Shown: positions 1 to 12,751, counted from the first letter of the stretch. The stretch: DNA of 64,000 nt from Helianthus annuus (GCF_002127325.2 NC_035440.2:71051819-71115818), one strand, 5' to 3'. Notes: generated by a model from the letters alone, not told the origin. Numbers and translations are program-made.

Positions 1-1636
1 TGATAGCCAAAAGGATACCTGTTCACTCTTGGTTTAGAAGGCTTTTTGTAAACCTCATAAACATGTGGGATCCTTTGGTATGATGGTTTTCCCTTACTTC
101 TTCTGTATTGATTGGCAGGGGGTGCATCAGTCACCTGAACATCTCTTTTGACAGATGTTCGGTTCAGCTGTTTTGTAACAGTTGTTTGAACTGGCACAAA
201 CAGTGGTTGATTCTTGGTGAATTTGACAGATGATGTTGATGAACTCAAGGATGTTTTTGCTATGTACTCTTTCTTTTTTACATCAAAGTTTTTGAGATAC
301 ACACATTCTTAAGTTTTGTGGTTTGTTTTACCACTGATGGTGCAGCTCTCAGCTGGAACAATGACACTTGTTTTGTTGAAATCATATGCTTTTAGATGAA
401 AAAAGTCTTTTGTTAGATGGTTCTTCTTTTCACAGAAATCACAAAATATGTTTTCAACTTTTTCTCTTCTTTTCTTCTTCTCAGACTCCTTAGCAACAGA
501 GTTTTGAACCACTGTTGGGATATCTTTGAGAGGAATGACCTTTGCTTTAGGAGCTTTTACACCATCAATGGTTGTGAAGTCCATTGGTTTGAAATTTTCA
601 AGGATGTCACACTCATCAGACCATGTTGGTTTAAATTGGTATTTCTCAATTTCCTCAAAAATTGAGGATCCCACAGATCTTTCCAGAGTGATTTTGTTAC
701 CAGCTTTGTCAGTGATTTTAACTTCTTGGCCATCCTTGTTTGTGGGAATGATTTCAACAGTGGATTGAACAGAATCTTTTAAAGCATTGTTTTCAATTTC
801 ATCATGTTTTCTAAAACCAACCCAAATTTCACATTGCTTTTAATCTGTTTTTCAAGCATGACCTCATAACCTTTGCATGATTCCACCCATTTTTCACAAG
901 AGATTTGGGTGGATTCCAACTCCTTTTTGCAAACCTGGTATTTTTCTACCATTGTTTGGAGTTGGTTCTTAGTTATGCTTTGCTCTTCTTTTAAGTTGTA
1001 GATTTCTTTATCTTTTTCAGCCAATTTGTTTTTAAGTTCTTTTAAAGACTTTTCAAATTTGACCTCATCATTCAACACTCTATCCCTAAGGTTTTAATTC
1101 ACCTCTTTAATGTTAGCAAATGCTATGATGCACTTGTCTGAACACAGATTTTCAAGAACCTGAGATGATACCTGAGCTGCAGCCATCATGGCATAATCAC
1201 AAATATGCTCTTCCTCATCAGTCACATTCTCTTCCTTCTCACCATGCTTCTTCTCTTCTTCTTTAGACCAGGGGTCATTCAGTGGTTCAATCAGGGGTTC
1301 TGAACTTTCTTCCAGCAGTAGTTCACCAGCAACAACAGTAACCACTGCTTCAGCAACTTCATCCACTATTTCAGCACTTGTTTGCCCTTTTTTAGTATCC
1401 ATCTCTTCTGGTATTGACTCTAATGCCATAAGACAAAATTCATCATTAGAAGCATCATTAGTAGCATAGAGTGCAAAATTTTCATCACCTAGTTCATCAG
1501 GTAAGCTGCTCCAGTCAACAAAGCCTTGGGTGAAAAAGCTTTGCTGATCTGGTTGAGCCACTACTGGTGGTGCAGCTTGTTGTGGTGCAACTGGTTGCAC
1601 TTGAACCCGAGGTACAGGAGCCTAAACATACTGAAT
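1..1636 (-). pseudogene. Copia polyprotein continuation, broken and cut by the window edge
   Basis: This continues the copia polyprotein downstream of the gag zinc knuckle. Open pieces lie at 1094-1600, 779-1078 and 309-674, separated by stops or frame changes. The first piece is acidic and contains the phrase VDWSSLP, also found in the second copia copy (17516-18034). The second piece is a lysine/glutamate-rich probable coiled coil. The third has a second Cys/His cluster, CDFCEKKNHLTKDF. No protease, integrase or reverse transcriptase motif is reached before the window ends. Interpretation as one decayed polyprotein rests on collinearity with the second copy. Confidence 0.7.
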
Positions 1637-2902
1637 CTAAGGGACAGTGGTTTGAACATAATGCATAGGAACAGGGTTTCCATAATGAGCAGTGTTTACA
1701 TGGGCAGCAGGGGTATAATGGGAATAGTGCACAGTGCTTTGGTTTTGTAGCCTAGGGTTTGAGCTGGGATGAGTAACAATTGGACCAGTGGTTTGAGTCC
1801 TACATTCCCTAGCAAAGTGTCCTAGCCTATTGCACTTATAGCACTTGATCTTAGATTTATCCAACCCCACTTTTAAATTCCCATGTAACCCTGGTAATTT
1901 TCTCCTTGTCCTTTTATAAAATTTGCTTGTTCTTACACTAAGCAAAGCCAATTGATGCAAAATGTCCATTTCTTCAAGATCAATTGGATCAAAGTGTTGT
2001 AAGTCATTGAGTTCAAAGCTCAAGTTATTTGACATCTGGTTTTCACAATTAGCAGTAAAAGCATAATTTGTAGAGTGAGAATCAGAGTTGTTAAAATTTC
2101 CACCAGCAGTTATGTCAATGTAATGATCATAACTCTGATCCTTACTACTGCTACCAGATTCTTCCTGACCAAAAAGAGTTGTGCTGCCAAATGAGTAGTC
2201 ATCAGCAACTTTTCCAGACTCTTGCAACTTCTTTTTCTGGTTTAACTCCCTTTCATAGGTCAGGAGTCTACCATGAAGTTGGGTCAGTGTCAGATCTTTG
2301 AACTCAGCAGAATTTCTAGTTACAAAGGAAATTGTATCCCATTTTTCAGGTAGTGATCTAAGGAACCTGCTATTTTGTGAAGAATTAGCAAATACAACCT
2401 TAACAAGCCTTAGCTCACTAATGAGACAACTGAATCGCTCAAACCGTTGGGTCAATGATTCACCCTTAATATGAAAAAAGGTTTCATACTGCTGATTCAG
2501 AATTTCCCTGTTATTTTCAATTACTTCTTCAGTTCCCCCAAATTGTTCCTTAAGTGTATCCCATAATTCCTTGGCACTGTTACAGTGTAATAGCCCGATA
2601 TAAATTTCATTGGGTAATGCAGATGCAATGATGCTAAATGCTTTGGCATCGAGTTCGAACTTTTGAAAATGAGTTTCAGTATAGTTTTCAGGCTTTTTAG
2701 GTTCGAACTTCTTTGTATCCTCAGCACTTGGCACCATGGGAACATGTGGTCCAAAAACAACAGATCTCCAACATCCGGTATTCTGTTGAGCAAGGATGTG
2801 ACCCATCCTTCTCTCGCAAATGTTGTATTTATTTCGTTTCAACATGGGTGGTTTGAAAAGTGAACCGATGTTATTCTTATCGTCTTGTGATTGTGACATC
2901 AT
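1637..2902 (-). pseudogene. Ty1/copia gag (UBN2-type) with CCHC zinc knuckle
   Basis: This is the gag end of a Ty1/copia polyprotein, which would form the particle that packages element RNA. The 421-codon frame opens 168 bp inside the LTR. Residues of roughly 90-240 resemble the copia gag-polypeptide (UBN2) fold, with the sequence SAKELWDTL and a long helical stretch. A CCHC zinc knuckle, CYKCNRLGHFAREC, lies near residue 355. The frame ends at a TAG; the same reading frame continues beyond it and meets a second TAG within a few codons, so the polyprotein is interrupted. It is the better preserved of two copia copies; the other lies at 17.3-19.3 kb. The family call is firm; the exact clade is not. 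Confidence 0.85.
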
Positions 2903-3055
2903 CCTGGTTGTTTTACAGGCATTGATTAGTCAACTTTGATGGTGATTAAAAACTTTGCTCTGTTTTTTCAATAAAACGAACAACTATCAGTATCAACGAT
3001 TGTGAGCTGAACTATTTATGTCAAAATGATTGTTAAATCAAATTTGACTGTCCGA

Positions 3056-3067
3056 GCTATGATACCA
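3056..3067 (-). other. Copia primer binding site
   Basis: On the minus strand this reads TGGTATCATAGC, matching the usual plant initiator-Met tRNA primer site TGGTATCAGAGC at 11 of 12 positions. It lies two bases inside the LTR boundary at 3070, as expected for a copia element running on the minus strand. Confidence 0.8.
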
Positions 3068-3069
3068 TT

Positions 3070-3761
3070 TGTTAGGATCTGAGTTTGGATTGACTGTGTT
3101 TTATGTTTGATTTAAGATGAAAGATGAACAAGTAATGCAGCGGAATATAAATGGAAATAAACTTTGCACACAATCAAACAGGAGAATTGCTTTTAACACA
3201 CATTTTCACATAGAACCGAATGATTGAATTTACTCCCCCTCAGCCTGAGCTCACAGTGATTATTCGTATAGGAAGAAAAGTGGTGAAGAGCTGATAGAAC
3301 AGTTCAGGGTATTGTTCTATTTAGAGGCACGCCCAAACCACTGTGGCATCTTTGCTGACGTCACCATGAAAGTGGCATCTAACCTCCTAACAAACTCTAA
3401 CAAATGATCTAATACAAACACTGCTATGCTATCTATTGTTTACAATACATTACATAAAAAAAGCTAAATTACTGCTTTATCCTTCCACTGTCATGACTCC
3501 AGCAGTACTTGATAACTTCAGCAGTGCTTGACCCATAGCAGTAGATTGATCAATAGGGTTTTAGTCTTCATTAGCCTTTAACTTGGTCAGCAATTGTAAT
3601 CAGCAGATGTTGCAAAGGATCAATGGATGGAGGTCATCAGATGTTGAAACCACTTTTAAGGGGAGAGAATGTAAACATAACTTCTGCTTATTTTGGATCC
3701 ACTACTCTGATCTAGTTTTGGCTTTAATTATCTGTTCCTCTGATAGGGTTCAATCCCAACA
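3070..3761 (-). repeat. 5' LTR of the copia element
   Basis: On the minus strand this starts TGTTGGGATTG and ends CTAACA next to the primer binding site, giving canonical TG...CA ends over 692 bp. The LTR of the second copia copy (19362-20684 minus its inserted MITE) has a similar size and the same position relative to its primer site. The partner 3' LTR lies outside the window, so target duplication and age cannot be judged. Confidence 0.75.
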
Positions 3762-3774
3762 GAAATACTGGTGA

Positions 3775-4742
3775 GTAAATCTCAGTTTAATCAAGTTTAA
3801 TAAAAACCATTGTACAGTATTGAGGGCAGTCGTGCAATTACGTTTGTTTCCATCTATTCAATTACCACCCACGCTACTGTCAACCCGACTTGTGGTCATG
3901 TTACTCCTCGCAGGGTAGTAACAAATTTTGTATATAAAACCCCAACATACCGACGATAATTGTAGAATACAAATACTCAATAACTGTTTAATATAATTTT
4001 AATTGTGTGAGGTTTTGTAAAAACAATTTGCAAAAAGGAGATTACTCACATTGATGTCTTAGATTTTCTTTAAGGATTTCCTGGTGATTATCTATAAATT
4101 ACACAAATGCACACATGTTAGTATAATAACCCTTTAGTATTTACATTAGTAATACCCTCCCCGAGACGGCATTCTAACGACTACGTCGGGCAGAACCTCG
4201 ACAGCCGTTACGGAACCCTGGATCAATCGGGCAGCGTATCTAATATGTAACCGGGGTTATGATACTTACAACGGAGCAGAACTTCGTTATTTAGGGGGTA
4301 TTATACCCGGAAGTTATATTATCTACGCAGAAATTAAGAGAGAGAAAGAGTTTTGAACGATCGAAAACCGAAAGCTGAGGGCCTTCTTATATAGGCGACC
4401 CTTCGCCTTCCCTCGCGGCCTGCGTAGAAAGAAGGCTGGGCCTTCGCGGCCCGCGACATAGGTCGCCTAGGGTTTAGCTTCGTCTGGTCATGAGTATAGG
4501 TTGTCCATGTGTCCCGCCACGTGGCGGCCTGGGGTCGTGCCATCAGTTACTCGCTCGCGGCCCGCGTAGGTCAAAGGGGTGGCTTACGCGCCCCGCGAGA
4601 GACCGTTAAAATTCGTTTTTATTTAATTTTAATAGAATTAAAGATATTCGGGTCCTGTTTTTGCATACGGGGTGTATTTTAGGACGTATTGGGATATTTT
4701 AATATATGTTAGGTATCGAAAATATTTAGGAGGGTTGTTATA
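3775..4742 (-). repeat. LTR remnant of a gypsy element, with TATA box and GC palindromes
   Basis: This non-coding block reads as an LTR on the minus strand. A TATA box, CCTATATAAG, sits at 4385-4394. Upstream of it (higher coordinates) is a run of short GC palindromes, including TCGCGGCCCGCGA at 4444-4456, CCGCCACGTGGCGG with a central G-box at 4514-4527, and another CGCGGCCCGCG near 4556. Its right end abuts a truncated chromovirus pol. No partner LTR is visible and the left boundary beside the copia LTR is uncertain. Confidence 0.45.
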
Positions 4743-4755
4743 ACGACATACTTAT

Positions 4756-6996
4756 CTATTCTCGTAATCAGAATGATTACGAGAAACATCTTAGATGCAT
4801 TCTTAATTTGCTAAAGCAAGAGAAACTTTAGCAAAATTCTCTAAGTGCGAGTTTTGGCTTAGAGAGGTCCAATTCTTAGGATACGTCATAAGCAAGCGTG
4901 GTATCCAAGTGGATCCCGCCAAGATTGAAGCCATCATGAATTGGGAAGCACCTGAGACTCCATCTTAGATTCGTAGTTTCTTACGTTTGGCTAGTTATTA
5001 TAGAAGGTTTATTGAGAACTTCTCAAGAATAGCCACTCCTTTGACTATGTTGACCCGTAAGAGTGTCAAGTTTGACTGGGGTCCCAAGCAGAAAGAATCT
5101 TTCGAGATTCTAAAGAAGAAATTGAGTAATGCTCTTGTCTTAACTCTACCTGAGGGGATTGAAGACTTTTTTGTATACTGTGATGCTTCGCACACAGGTA
5201 TGGGTTGTGTACTCATGTAAAGAGGCAAAGTGATTGCATGTGCATCATGACAACTTAAAGTGCACGAAAAGAATTACACCACCCATGATCTGGAATTGGG
5301 TGTCATTGTATTCGCACTAAAGTTGTGGAGACACTATCTCTATGGCACAAAGTGTATTATATACACTGACCATAAAAGTCTCCAGCATATGTTTATTCAG
5401 AAAGATTTAAACATGCGACAACGCCGTTGGATGGAAACTTTAAATGATTATGAATGTGAGATTCGTTACCATCCCGGTAAGGAAAATGTTGTTGTGGACG
5501 CATTGAGTCACAAAGAAAGGGTTAAACCTATCAGGATTAACGCCAAAAGCATTGAGCTACGCACTAGCTTAAATGAGAAGCTGCTAGATGCTCAGAAACA
5601 AACCTTATTAGAAGCAAATGCTTCTAATGAAGGATTAGGTGGAACTGTGGAACAATTAACACCTGTAAGTGATGGAATCCTAAGATTGAATAATCGTATA
5701 CGGGTTCCTATCTTTGGAGGACTCGGAGATCTGATTCTCCAGGAAGCTCATAATTCCAAATATTCTGTACATCCTAGAGGAGATAAAATGTACCAAGATT
5801 TGAAAAAGAATTATTGGTGGATGAGTTTGAAGAAATCCGTAGCCACTTATGTAGCTAAGTGTCTGGCGTGTTCGCAAGTTAAAGCCGAACATCAAAAACC
5901 ATCAGGACTGCTACAACAACTTGAAATCCCCATATGGAAATGGGAGATGGTAACTATGGACTTGATTACCAAGTTACCAAAGACCAAACATGGCAATGAC
6001 ACGATTTGGGTGATTGTCGATAGACTGACTAAGTCCGCCCATTTTTTGTCGATCAAGGAAACTTACAGTTCCTACAAATTGGCCAAATTATATGTGGACA
6101 ACATTGTGTCCTTACATGGAGTACCACTATCCATAGTATCTGATAGAGATACGAGATATACATCTCATTTTTGGAAAAGTTTCCAACAATCATTAGGCAC
6201 GCGATTAAATTTCAGTACGGCTTACCATCCAGAGACTGATGGACAGAATGAGCGTACCATTTAGACATTGGAAGACATGCTGAGAGCATGTGTTATTGAT
6301 TTAGGAGGTAGTTGGGATGATCATCTACCCCTAATTGAATTCTTCTATAATAATAGTTGTCATACTATCATCAAGGTCGCTCCATTTGAAGCCTTGTATG
6401 GGAGAAAGTGTAGAACGACCATTTGCTGGGCTAAAGTTGGGGAAGGCCAACTTTCAGGACCTGAGATAGTCCTGGAGACTACAGATAAGATTATTCATAT
6501 CCATGATAGCCTCAAAGCTACCCATGATAGGCAGAATAACTATGCTGATAAGAGGCGAAAACCTCTTAAGTTCCAAACTGGGGACAAAGTATTATTGAAA
6601 GTATCACCCTGGAAATGTGTTATGAGATTTGGAAAGAAGGGCAAGTTGAGCCTGAGATATATTGAACCATTAGAGATAATCGAATGTGTCAGTTTCGTGG
6701 CTTATAGACTTAAGCTACCCGAGGAACTAAGTGGAATCCACGATGTATTCCATATATGCATTTTAAAGAAATGTCTAACCGATGAGTTGCTAACTATGTC
6801 GCACCATGACGTGCAGATTGATGAAAACCTAAGGTTCATTGAGAAACCAATTTCCATTAAGGATCGACATCTTAAAAAGCTCTGAAAGAAAACGATCCCC
6901 ATCGTGAAAGTCAAATGGGATGCCCATCGTGGCCCAGAATATACATGGGAGGTTGAGTCCAATATGAGACAAAAGTACCCATATCTATTTGAATAA
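4756..6996 (+). pseudogene. Chromovirus (Ty3/gypsy) pol remnant: RT end, RNase H, integrase, chromodomain
   Basis: This is the C-terminal two thirds of a gypsy polyprotein. It begins inside reverse transcriptase, after the catalytic YxDD, at the segment ending KCEFWL. It continues with the RT connection (YYRRFIENFSRIATPL), RNase H (VYCDASHTGMGCVL), the integrase zinc region (ending [12 protein letters not shown]) and the integrase core: D in [13 protein letters not shown] in [11 protein letters not shown] in DGQNERT. A chromodomain-like tail, GPEYTWEVE to KYPYLF, ends the frame. It is dead: a frameshift lies near 4830 and in-frame stops at about 4966, 5218, 5247, 6262 and 6883. The 5' part of the element is missing. 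The chromodomain and the LTR sequence starting TGTAACACCTC indicate a Tekay/Del-like chromovirus. Confidence 0.9.
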
Positions 6997-7033
6997 AATC
7001 TCGAGGACGATATTTATTTTAAGGGGGTGAGGA

Positions 7034-9510
7034 TGTAACACCTCAGAATTTTATATCGAATTGTATGGCAACACGTGTCCAATCAACTCTCATATATGCC
7101 ACAATGTTGGACGAGAGGGACTAAATGTGTATAATAGTGGAAGATTGGACGTGGAGGGACTAAATATGTCAACATGCCAAAGTTTTAGCCTCTGAGTGAC
7201 CCTTACGGACTGCAAGGCCTAAAGCCTTACAGACCGTAAGGTAAATGTAATATTGTTACTGGTAGTCTGTTACGGACTGTAAGCCTTAATAGCTTACGAA
7301 CCGTAAGCATTTGAAAACCATGGGCGCAAAGGTCCTTATGGACCGTAAGCCTTAACCCCTTACAGTCCGTAAGGGGTTGCAGCTGGCAGAATGGCAGTCT
7401 ACATGTTTAGCAAAGTATACACGAATTGCCACTCTAAACTGGTTCTAACACCTCACATAATACTTGTACACATCTGAGAATCCCTCTTAACACTTGGCAT
7501 GATCCTACATCTCATGTTCAAGTATAAATAACAACCATATTCAACCAATTTCTTTGCTCATTCTCATCTTTCTCTCCAATCTGTTCTTGGAGTTGTTTCT
7601 TGATCAAAAGGAAGCCTCCTACTGAGTTAAAGCTTCTCTTAGAACATAAGTGAGTGTTTTTTCATAGTTCTTTTATTTTGTAGGCTAAGTTATTAGCCAA
7701 AAGTCAAGCAAATCGACTTTTGCTTTGACTTTCGGTTATGACCATTATGGTCCAGCCAATGTTTGAATTGAACATGGCTACATGATCGTAATATGGTAGG
7801 TGATAATCCCCTATGAGGGTACCTCCTGAAGATCACGTTAAGTTGGTCAAACGACGGGTCAAAGTTATGTTAAAATAAAAGTCAAAATGTGTTTTACGGA
7901 AAATGTATAAAATAAACTTATAAACATCTAAACACATATTTTTGACATTATACAAGTTGGTATAACATATTAGAACATGTTAAAGCATGTTCAACCCGTC
8001 ATTTCCTACTTATAGTCCGGTTCGCAACCAAAAGTCAAGCAGTTTGACTTCTGCTTTGACTTTTGATCCTGAGCTGTTTTAGCTTAGTTACTTACTGAAT
8101 TGAAGTTGCATTAAGATCATATTAATGTATGGAATAACCCTCTGAGGTTATACCATTTGATCATAATCAGTTGTCGGGTTTTATGCAAGTTTTTACATTA
8201 TGCCATAAAAATACCAATTTTATCATTTTGAGCATAAAATGGTTTAAAACCATAATGGATGTATAAAAATGTAATGCCTACAGATATGGTAATGTAATAA
8301 TCATGTTTTGGCGTAATGAACTTGACATTGACTCATCCGATCACCCGATACCGCCTATGTGCTACGGTTGACTTATGTAACTTAGTTTATATAAGTTAAC
8401 TGAATTGGGTCAAATCCTTCAATTTCTTTTTAAAATCCAGAATGTATTATGGTTGAACCATATTATACAAGTCATAGTACTTGTGAGGGTTCAAACCAGA
8501 TTCTATCCGATCACCGCTTAATCTAGCGAATCGTACCATTTTCTTATAATATAGTTAACAGGTCCAAGTCATATGACTTGAATAAGACCCGTTAACATTC
8601 TAATGGATAATAATTCCATTTATTCCAGACTAAGGGCGTCCAGTAAATTGCAACCTTACTTGTTTTCTTTGAACGTCTGTGCTTATATAATATCTTTGGA
8701 TTGTAAAGATTTAGGCAAGGTAAATACTCTTAACCTATTTTCCCTATACAGGCTTGGGATACGGTAAATTATTACCGCTTGGTCGGGTATGCAATCGATG
8801 ACCTATGTGTCTTGAATTCAAATAACCCGTTTTAATTCGCATTGCTTGATAACTTAAACATTGGGGGTTAATGCGATCGTGTCTAGGATATCCTCGGCTC
8901 ATTTAATTGCAAATGGCCACGACCTAAGCACGGGGTGTAGGCATACACCTGACAGATGCTAATGCTATTAACCCAATATGGGTTTTCCCAATAAGGGTAT
9001 TAAAGTGGTGTGTCGGTTAATCATGATCTTGGAATAGTTTCCGGGTCCCATATGTATTGACAAGCATGTAATACTGATAACAAGAGAAATAGTTTGTCCC
9101 AAGTTATTTATGAAAATATATGTGCCATAGTTTACATAAAAATGATTTTGAAATATTTTCAAAATTTTTCGGTTATTTGTATTTACTAGTGAAAACTGAC
9201 GTATCTTTAAAAGACTAAGCGCAGGTTGCAAAGAACGTAAATAAGCTGGAAGCTACCCGGTAATTGCTTAGTGGAATTTGCAACTCCATGCAAGAAGCCT
9301 AGTGGTCTTTTACATAATCTTTTGTTATTCAATATGCCTGTGGATCTTTTATACGCTTTCAATCTGTATAATATTTGAACTTTTGGACATCTGTAATCTG
9401 TAATAATTATTTTATACTACCAAGACTTCCGTTGTGTTATTGTGAATATCTATATCAGTTTTTCACGCATAAACCCAAGACCGGGCCCACCGAAAAATCA
9501 GGGTGTCACA
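7034..9510 (+). repeat. 3' LTR of the chromovirus, with polypurine tract just upstream
   Basis: The LTR begins TGTAACACCTC directly after the purine tract AAGGGGGTGAGGA (7021-7033) and ends GGGTGTCACA, giving a 2.48 kb TG...CA unit. A TATA box, TATAAATA, lies at 7523-7530. Between 7200 and 7377, upstream of the TATA box, is a cluster of palindromes built on CTTACGGTCCGTAAG. The 5' LTR is not in the window. Confidence 0.8.
7200..7377. repeat. Array of CTTAC...GTAAG palindromes upstream of LTR TATA box
   Basis: At least five short inverted repeats of one theme lie here: CCTTACAGACCGTAAGG (7225-7241), TTACGGACTGTAA (7270-7282), GCTTACGAACCGTAAGC (7292-7308), CCTTATGGACCGTAAG (7334-7349) and one with arms CCCCTTAC/GTAAGGGG (7357-7377). 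They sit about 150-320 bp upstream of the TATA box in the U3 part of the LTR. Confidence 0.8.
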
Positions 9511-9673
9511 ATTAAATACCTAGTTTTGGCCTAATCTATGATATATATATATATATGTGTGTGTGTGTATGTGTATGTGTGTGTGTGTGCAATTTAGCAT
9601 GCAGTGATTAGGGAAACTCCAACACTCCATTTATACACATTTTACAAATAAAAAACATTTCAACTTTCCCTCT

Positions 9674-9731
<58 letters not shown>

Positions 9732-11602
9732 CCGCACAATCCCACACCCACACCCACTTCCATTTTCATTTTTGAACTTCATCTTGAAGATTCAAGTCCA
9801 TTTTAATCTTGTTTCGAATTCGTTTGAAGATACAAGGAGGTTTCCAAGGTGTTTACCAAGAAGAACAAGCTCCATATCATCAAAATCTTGTCAAAACCCA
9901 CCAAAATCTTGAAAGGTATAAATTTACTTTTAAAAATCTTGTTCTTGATTCTTGGTGATGATGATGATGATGGAAGGTTTCTCATAAACTTGGAGTTCTT
10001 CACAAACTTGAAAACCAATAATAAATGGGTTTTTAAAAAAATAAAATGGGAGCTCATGTGTGTGTGTGTGTGTGTGTGTTTAGGGCCGAGAATGTGTGTA
10101 TCTGTTGGTTAGAGATTGTATTTTGATTATTAGTTGATTTTAAAATGAGATGATTCTTCAAAGATTGATGCATGTATGATCAAAAAAGGTTTTTGAGTAA
10201 AGATGATATGATGGATGATGATTATATAAAAAGTGGATTTTTGGATGTATACATGTACATATGTGTGTGTCGTGTATATATATACATATGCATGTACATG
10301 TGGGTTTTGTTTGTGTGTTCATAAATGTGAAGGATTTATGCATGCAATGATATGATGATGATGATTAGATGAAGATGATGTTTGGATTACACGGAATTGA
10401 ATCAAATATATGTTAGATGCATTTAAGTTCTTGAATGATGATGATGATGATGATGATGATATGATAATCATGCACGAGGTACTTATACCTAAATGCACAT
10501 GATGATTAAATTATTATAAGATGATTTTTGAAATGGTATGATAAATTTGGAACAAATCAGTAAATAAGCATGTTAAAATGATGTTAAATGACATGTTATT
10601 ATAATATGAAGTTATGTCATAAGTTTGATATCTTTGCATGTTGTACATGAAGCTTAAAAAGTAGTAAAATGGGTGAAATTGCATGATTTAATGTGACTTA
10701 CATGAAATCTGCACTAACATGGATATTAGTACCATTTGACTCAGTAAATAACATGTGTTATGTTAAAATACTAAGTCGTGACGACTTGGGATGATTATGG
10801 TAAAGTTCGGTACAAGATTATGCGTTATAAACGGTAAAAATAGGCTTTTAAAGTGATTTTTGCAAACTATTTTAAATCAGGTTGTAAACTGATATTTTTG
10901 TGATATAAGTATTTTAACTTATATTAAGTATCCATGGTGTTTGGCTAGTCCTATGTGAATTCCGACGCTCGAAAACGTTATCGAAACGTTCAAATACGCA
11001 TATTACAATGTACGCAAGAACGGTTTTTTCAGGGGTGAACTTTATGTGTTATGCTATAATATGTGGATATGAGTATATGTATTGTGATATTTTAAGTGTT
11101 GGCATGATAGTAGGAGTTAACACTATTCATGTACACTTGAACGATAATTTCGTTAAATGTCACGTTAATATGCAACTTCTTTATCGAGCATGAAAATAAT
11201 ACATAATTTAACTTGATGAGTTATTTCATGTATAAATGCTATAAAAATGTTAAAGTACATAAGTTTATGGAATACGTGTATTATGATATTTGATGATATG
11301 TTCACGTTAATGTAAATATGTTACGAAGCGCAAATGTAGATATATTTTATATAAACGGGTGTGATAACAGATATAACATAATGAGTGTCACCAATAAAAT
11401 CATTCAAGTTGCAAAGATCTTAAAATATATATATATATATATATATATAGGGTAAGGTTCATGCGAGAACCACCCTTATTGCGAGAACCGCGAGAACCAA
11501 TGTGAACACAAAATAAAATCTAAAAAAAATCAAAAAAGCACTCAAAAATTGTTTTTTTATTTTTTTTAATATTTTTTAACAAAAAATCGCTATATTTCGT
11601 TT

Positions 11603-11639
<37 letters not shown>

Positions 11640-11645
11640 TTTTTT

Positions 11646-12533
11646 TTTCGAGTAACAGTTATCCATGCACATGTGCATATGTATCATTACTTCAACAAAT
11701 TCGGTAATACATTATCAGGAATAGACAATTGCACTTTAATTTACAATACCATTAGTAATACACTACTTTTTACATTACCAATATTCAAAATGCACATGTG
11801 CATAATTAGGTATAACCATGATATAACGTGTTTTGGTACAAAAAGTTTGTGATTTTGAATGGAGAAGTAGACCCATATACATGTTTTTTGGTTAGTTATA
11901 TCTAGTGGTTGATGGTTTGGTTATAGTTGTCAATTTTTTATGTAATATGTTGATTGGATGGTATAAATGGTGTTTACATACATGTAATAAAGTGAAAATA
12001 TTGTTAATGGTATTGTATTATGGATGGTAGGAGGTAATGGTATTGTATTATGGATGGTAGGAGGTAATGGTAGTGTATTATGGATGGTATGATAGATGAA
12101 AGGGAAAGTGTATTCAAAGTGGTGTACCAAAACACCTTATTTCATGTTGATACATATAATGCACATGTGCATTTCTAATATTGGTAATGTAAAAAGTAGT
12201 GTATTACATATGGTAGTGTAAATGAAAGTGCAATTGTCTAATATATGTAATGAATTACGGAATTTGTCAAAGAAATGACAGAAATGCACATGTGCATGCT
12301 TGTGTATTATGGATGGAATGATAGATGAAAGAGAAAGTAGTGTACCAAAACACCTTATTTCCTGTTGATACATATAGATGCACATGTGCATTTCTAACAT
12401 TGGTAATGTAAAAGATAGTGTATTACACGTAGTAGTGTAAATGAAAGTGCAATTGACTATTATTTGTAATGAATTACGGAATTTGACAAAGAAACGACAC
12501 ATATGCACATGTGCATGGATAACTGTTACTCGA
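11646..12533. mobile_element. Nested inverted-repeat element with ATGCACATGTGCAT palindromes
   Basis: The left end reads CGAGTAACAGTTATCCATGC and the right end carries its exact inverse, GCATGGATAACTGTTACTCG. The perfect palindrome ATGCACATGTGCAT, or its 12-base core, occurs at about 11665, 11800, 12160, 12283, 12378 and 12503. Longer sub-repeats with GGTAATGTAAAA and AATGAAAGTGCAATTG link the copies. It is flanked by long A and T runs of the host element. It is non-coding; the transposon superfamily is unknown. Confidence 0.6.
12004..12095. repeat. Three-copy tandem repeat of about 31 bp
   Basis: The unit GGTAATGGTATTGTATTATG followed by GATGGTAGGA is repeated three times, the third copy slightly changed. 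It lies inside the nested inverted-repeat element. Confidence 0.8.
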
Positions 12534-12718
12534 AAAATTTTTTTTTGAATTTTTTTTATTTTTTTTATTAACAAAATATAGCGATTTTTTCAAAAAAATA
12601 GTAAAAAAATAAAAAAAAAATTGGGTGTTTTTTAGATTTTTTTAGGAATTACTGTTTGTGTTCACACTGGTTCTCGCGGTTCTCGCAATAAGGGGTGGTT
12701 CCTAACGGATCTTTGTCC

Positions 12719-12751
<33 letters not shown>

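Larger units (their letters stand above)
11450..12718. mobile_element. Foldback/MITE-like element inserted in a TA microsatellite
   Basis: The ends form an inverted repeat. The left end reads GGGTAAGGTTCATGCGAGAA and goes on to a GCGAGAACC-rich stretch; the right end, inverted, has the same GAGAACCGCGAGAACC core and the GTGTTCACA motif. Both sides are pure TA repeat. A 306 bp relative lies at 28325-28630 in intron 7 of the bHLH gene, also flanked by TA repeat. This copy is about 1 kb longer because a second inverted-repeat element (11646-12533) lies between its arms. No protein is encoded. Confidence 0.65.
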
